Source: an uncultured Eubacteriales bacterium
Lineage (GTDB): Bacteria > Bacillota > Clostridia > Oscillospirales > Acutalibacteraceae
Assembly: GCA_900319255.1 (NCBI GenBank)
Contig: ONNU01000352.1
Span: forward strand, 1 to 5,669
Length of the DNA: 5,669 nucleotides
Direction of reading: 5' to 3'
The translations under genes and the position numbers were made by a program. The notes under the pieces were generated by a model that had not been told where the DNA came from, searched no databases, and worked only from the letters and a program-made list of their open reading frames with translations. Below, piece by piece: positions 3,846 to 5,669 of this stretch; position 1 is the first letter of the stretch; every line of letters starts with the position of its first letter.

Positions 3846-5120
3846 ATGTCAAGATTTGATGAAAACAGTGATGCTCCTGTGCATGATCCTGCGCTGGCAT
3901 GGCTTGATGATAATGATGTGACCATCCCGCCCCATGAACGGTTCAGAAGAAAGATATTCAAAATGGTATCTGTGGGGGTTGTGGATGTATTTATAAACCA
4001 GTTCTATGATGTACTCAGCACAGGAATGCTGATCGTGAATCTGCTTGTCACGATACTCAATACATATTCGGCGCTGCGGGCAAAATACGGCTTTATTTTC
4101 GATCAGATCGAGCTTGTTACGGTGATATTCTTTGCGATAGATTATGCCCTCAGACTTTATACGGCAAAATGCCTGTACCCGAACAAGAGCCATTTCAGGG
4201 CTGTTTTGAAATATATCTTTTCATTTACCGGAGTGATAGATTTTCTTTCCTTCTTTCCCTATTTCATGCCTATGTTCTTTCCGGCGGGAGCGGCGGTCTT
4301 CAAGATGTTCAGGGTCGCAAGAATACTCAGGCTTTTCCGTATCAACGCCTATTATGATTCCCTGAATGTTATCACTGAGGTACTGATGAGAAAGAGCAAG
4401 CAGCTTATGTCATCAATATTTATCATCCTCGTAATGATGCTTGCGTCAAGCCTTTGTATGTACAGCATCGAAAATCCGGAGCAGCCGGAGGTTTTCAGCA
4501 ATGCCTTTTCCGGTATCTGGTGGTCGGTGTCAACACTGCTCACTGTGGGCTACGGTGATATCTACCCCGTTACAACGGCGGGCAAGGTGATGGGAATAAT
4601 TATCGCATTTCTCGGCGTGGGCCTTGTGGCTATCCCCACCGGTATTATTTCCGCAGGCTTTGTTGAGCAGTATTCAAGACTGCAGAACATCGGCAGCGGA
4701 GGAAGTGAGGATGTACATTTCATAAAGATAGAGCTGAAGGAAAAGGATAACTGGACAGGAAAGCGTATCTCTGATCTGAACCTGCCCTCCGGAATGATCG
4801 CAGCTGTGATAATCAGGGGAGACGAAACCATTATCCCCCGAGGCCCGGTGCGTCTGAGAGCCGGCGACCAGATCATACTCGGCGCAGATTCCATCAAAGG
4901 CGACAAGCCCGTCTATCTCAAGGAAATAACCGTCCGTCAGGGACACCGCTGGAATGGTCAGATGCTCCGGGATCTTGATATCTCAAGGCAGACATTTATC
5001 GTAATGATAAAGCGCAACGGAAAGACCATCATCCCGAAGGGCGACTTTGTATTTCACGAAAACGATATAGCCATCATGTACTCCAAAGTCAGAAGCAGAA
5101 CCGCCGATGATGAGACGTGA
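3846..5120 (+). CDS. Voltage-gated potassium channel with tandem RCK_C (TrkA_C) domains
   Basis: This 424-residue inner-membrane channel has a charged N-terminal tail of about 55 residues and six membrane helices: S1 about 57-72, S2 86-104, S3 122-140, S4 150-166, S5 188-208 and S6 246-272. The S4 sensor has a positive charge at every third position: Lys153, Arg156, Arg159, Arg162, Arg165. The selectivity filter TVGYGD is at 233-238, and S6 has an IPTG hinge near 263-266. After a Gly/Ser linker come two similar domains of about 60 residues, 289-348 and 356-414, each with the RCK_C pattern (a strand, W-x-G, L-x-(L/I) turn, R-x-(D/G)-x-TIIP, then GDQIILG or ENDIAIM). No Rossmann-type RCK_N (GxGxxG) domain is present. 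Potassium selectivity follows from the filter. RCK_C domains bind cyclic di-AMP in KtrA and CpaA, so ligand gating is a reasonable inference. It is a single gene flanked by repeats D1 and D2, with no clear promoter or terminator. Confidence 0.93.
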   Translation: MSRFDENSDAPVHDPALAWLDDNDVTIPPHERFRRKIFKMVSVGVVDVFINQFYDVLSTGMLIVNLLVTILNTYSALRAKYGFIFDQIELVTVIFFAIDYALRLYTAKCLYPNKSHFRAVLKYIFSFTGVIDFLSFFPYFMPMFFPAGAAVFKMFRVARILRLFRINAYYDSLNVITEVLMRKSKQLMSSIFIILVMMLASSLCMYSIENPEQPEVFSNAFSGIWWSVSTLLTVGYGDIYPVTTAGKVMGIIIAFLGVGLVAIPTGIISAGFVEQYSRLQNIGSGGSEDVHFIKIELKEKDNWTGKRISDLNLPSGMIAAVIIRGDETIIPRGPVRLRAGDQIILGADSIKGDKPVYLKEITVRQGHRWNGQMLRDLDISRQTFIVMIKRNGKTIIPKGDFVFHENDIAIMYSKVRSRTADDET

Positions 5121-5171
5121 GGTTTATAGTGATTAGTAGTTAGTTAAGCAAGAAAGTCGCCTTTGAAAGTA

Positions 5172-5258
5172 GAGGGGTTATATCTGTAAGCTTTAGTTTT
5201 TGCACAATCTGAATTCCAGATTCAATATAATTCCACTTTCCAAATTCCAAATTCTGAT
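5172..5258 (+). repeat. Direct repeat D2, downstream of the channel gene
   Basis: This is the second copy of D1 in the same orientation: AAGCTTTAGTTTT at 5188-5200 is identical to 3701-3713. It ends in heptamers TTCCACT, TTCCAAA, TTCCAAA, TTCTGAT (5231-5258). The GC-rich junction that precedes D1 is absent; 5148-5171 is unrelated sequence. A TTGCAC/TATAAT pair here has 20-base spacing and was not accepted as a promoter. Confidence 0.65.
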
Positions 5259-5263
5259 AATTC

Positions 5264-5322
5264 CTGATTTGATCAAATTCCTGATAATCTGATAATCTGA
5301 TTTGATCAAATTCCTGATAATC
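5264..5322 (+). repeat. Two 26-bp direct repeats with a 12-bp palindrome
   Basis: Identical 26-base copies lie at 5264-5289 and 5297-5322, 33 bp apart. Each contains the palindrome ATTTGATCAAAT (5267-5278 and 5300-5311). The joining bases extend an 8-bp CTGATAAT repeat. The second copy ends 4 bp before the -35 box of the promoter at 5327, so the palindromes could be tandem operator or activator sites about three helical turns apart. They could also be plain tandem duplication of the local repeats. Confidence 0.7.
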
Positions 5323-5326
5323 GGTA

Positions 5327-5355
5327 TTGAAAAAAGTGTCGGGAATTGGTATAAT
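5327..5355 (+). promoter_or_regulatory. Promoter of the last gene
   Basis: TTGAAA (5327-5332) and TATAAT (5350-5355) are separated by 17 bases, with an extended -10 TG at 5347-5348. Transcription would start near 5362, about 45 nt before the start codon at 5407. It is the best promoter in the window. Confidence 0.85.
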
Positions 5356-5406
5356 AATATATGTATGTAATTTCAGATGCTTATGAATTTGAAGGAAGAT
5401 GAAATA

Positions 5407-5669
5407 ATGAAAAAAGCGAGAGAAGCGGCTATGCTGCTGTCGTCTCTTTCAGTGTTCAGAGGGGTGCGCAGACGGACTGTGTTCGGGGCGTATTATGACC
5501 TTCTGACTGCGCTTGATGAGCCTGTGCAGAGCTTTCTTGAAAAATGGGGACGCTTTGCTGATGTTCTCTGCGCAAGAGGCTACGGCGAATGTCTTTCATA
5601 TTGCCTGAGCAAGGCGGCTTTCTATGATCTGAATGTATTTTCAGAGGCTGCCGCAGCTGGTAAGGCTGA
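5407..5669 (+). CDS. N-terminal fragment, possible DUF815-type ATP-binding protein
   Basis: The frame stays open to the window edge: 87 complete codons plus two bases, so the final TGA is out of frame and not a stop. The ATG at 5407 follows GAAGGAAG (5391-5398) with suitable spacing. In-frame ATGs at 5377 and 5383 lack ribosome sites. The product begins MKKAREAAMLLSSLSVFRG, continues with a YYDLLTAL helix, and has RGYGECLSYCLSKA and DLNVFSEAAAAGK near the end. This pattern (a VFRG-like start and an N-x-FS-x-AA segment) resembles the N-terminal part of clostridial DUF815 AAA-type ATP-binding proteins, whose Walker motifs lie further in and are outside the window. The family call is tentative. 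Confidence 0.7.
   Translation, partial: MKKAREAAMLLSSLSVFRGVRRRTVFGAYYDLLTALDEPVQSFLEKWGRFADVLCARGYGECLSYCLSKAAFYDLNVFSEAAAAGKA

Noticed and set aside
5200..5231. TTGCAC/TATAAT promoter in repeat D2
   Set aside because: Spacing is 20 bases, and the corresponding positions in D1 do not preserve it.

Overview
The window looks like chromosome of an anaerobic, mid-GC, low-to-moderate complexity Firmicute of the Ruminococcus/Oscillospiraceae type. The reasons are indirect: Shine-Dalgarno-led genes with sigma-A style promoters, a clostridial-type QueE, a zinc-ribbon membrane protein common in that group, and gene gaps crowded with short repeats. The assignment is inference, not a database match.

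Layout. Bases 1-256 hold a degenerate intergenic repeat (copy A). Bases 257-827 carry a minus-strand gene for a zinc-ribbon, two-helix membrane protein, with its terminator. Bases 828-1440 form a divergent regulatory region: a minus promoter (952-980), a perfect 18-bp palindrome (997-1014), a plus promoter (1030-1058), and then a leader of about 375 nt that ends in an intrinsic terminator only 22 nt before the next start codon. Bases 1441-3250 are the queD-queE-queC operon, which converts dihydroneopterin triphosphate to preQ0 for queuosine-type tRNA modification. Its compact spacing indicates co-transcription, and the leader terminator indicates control by attenuation.

Bases 3251-3845 have no gene. 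They hold an inverted copy of the first repeat (B), a partial copy (C), a GC-rich sequence able to fold as a three-way junction, and arrays of 7-bp tandem repeats. Bases 3846-5120 encode a six-helix voltage-gated potassium channel followed by two tandem RCK_C (TrkA_C) domains and no Rossmann RCK_N domain; the RCK_C fold is the one known to bind cyclic di-AMP in other potassium transporters. Bases 5121-5406 repeat part of the sequence found before the channel gene (D1/D2), add a 26-bp direct repeat containing a TTTGATCAAA palindrome, and end in a near-consensus promoter. The last gene (5407 onward) runs off the window and looks like the N-terminus of a DUF815-type ATP-binding protein.

The most interesting points are the transcription-attenuated preQ0 operon leader, which may be an uncatalogued riboswitch or a roughly 355-nt RNA; the channel with tandem RCK_C domains; and the unusual density of heptameric and REP-like repeats around the channel gene.
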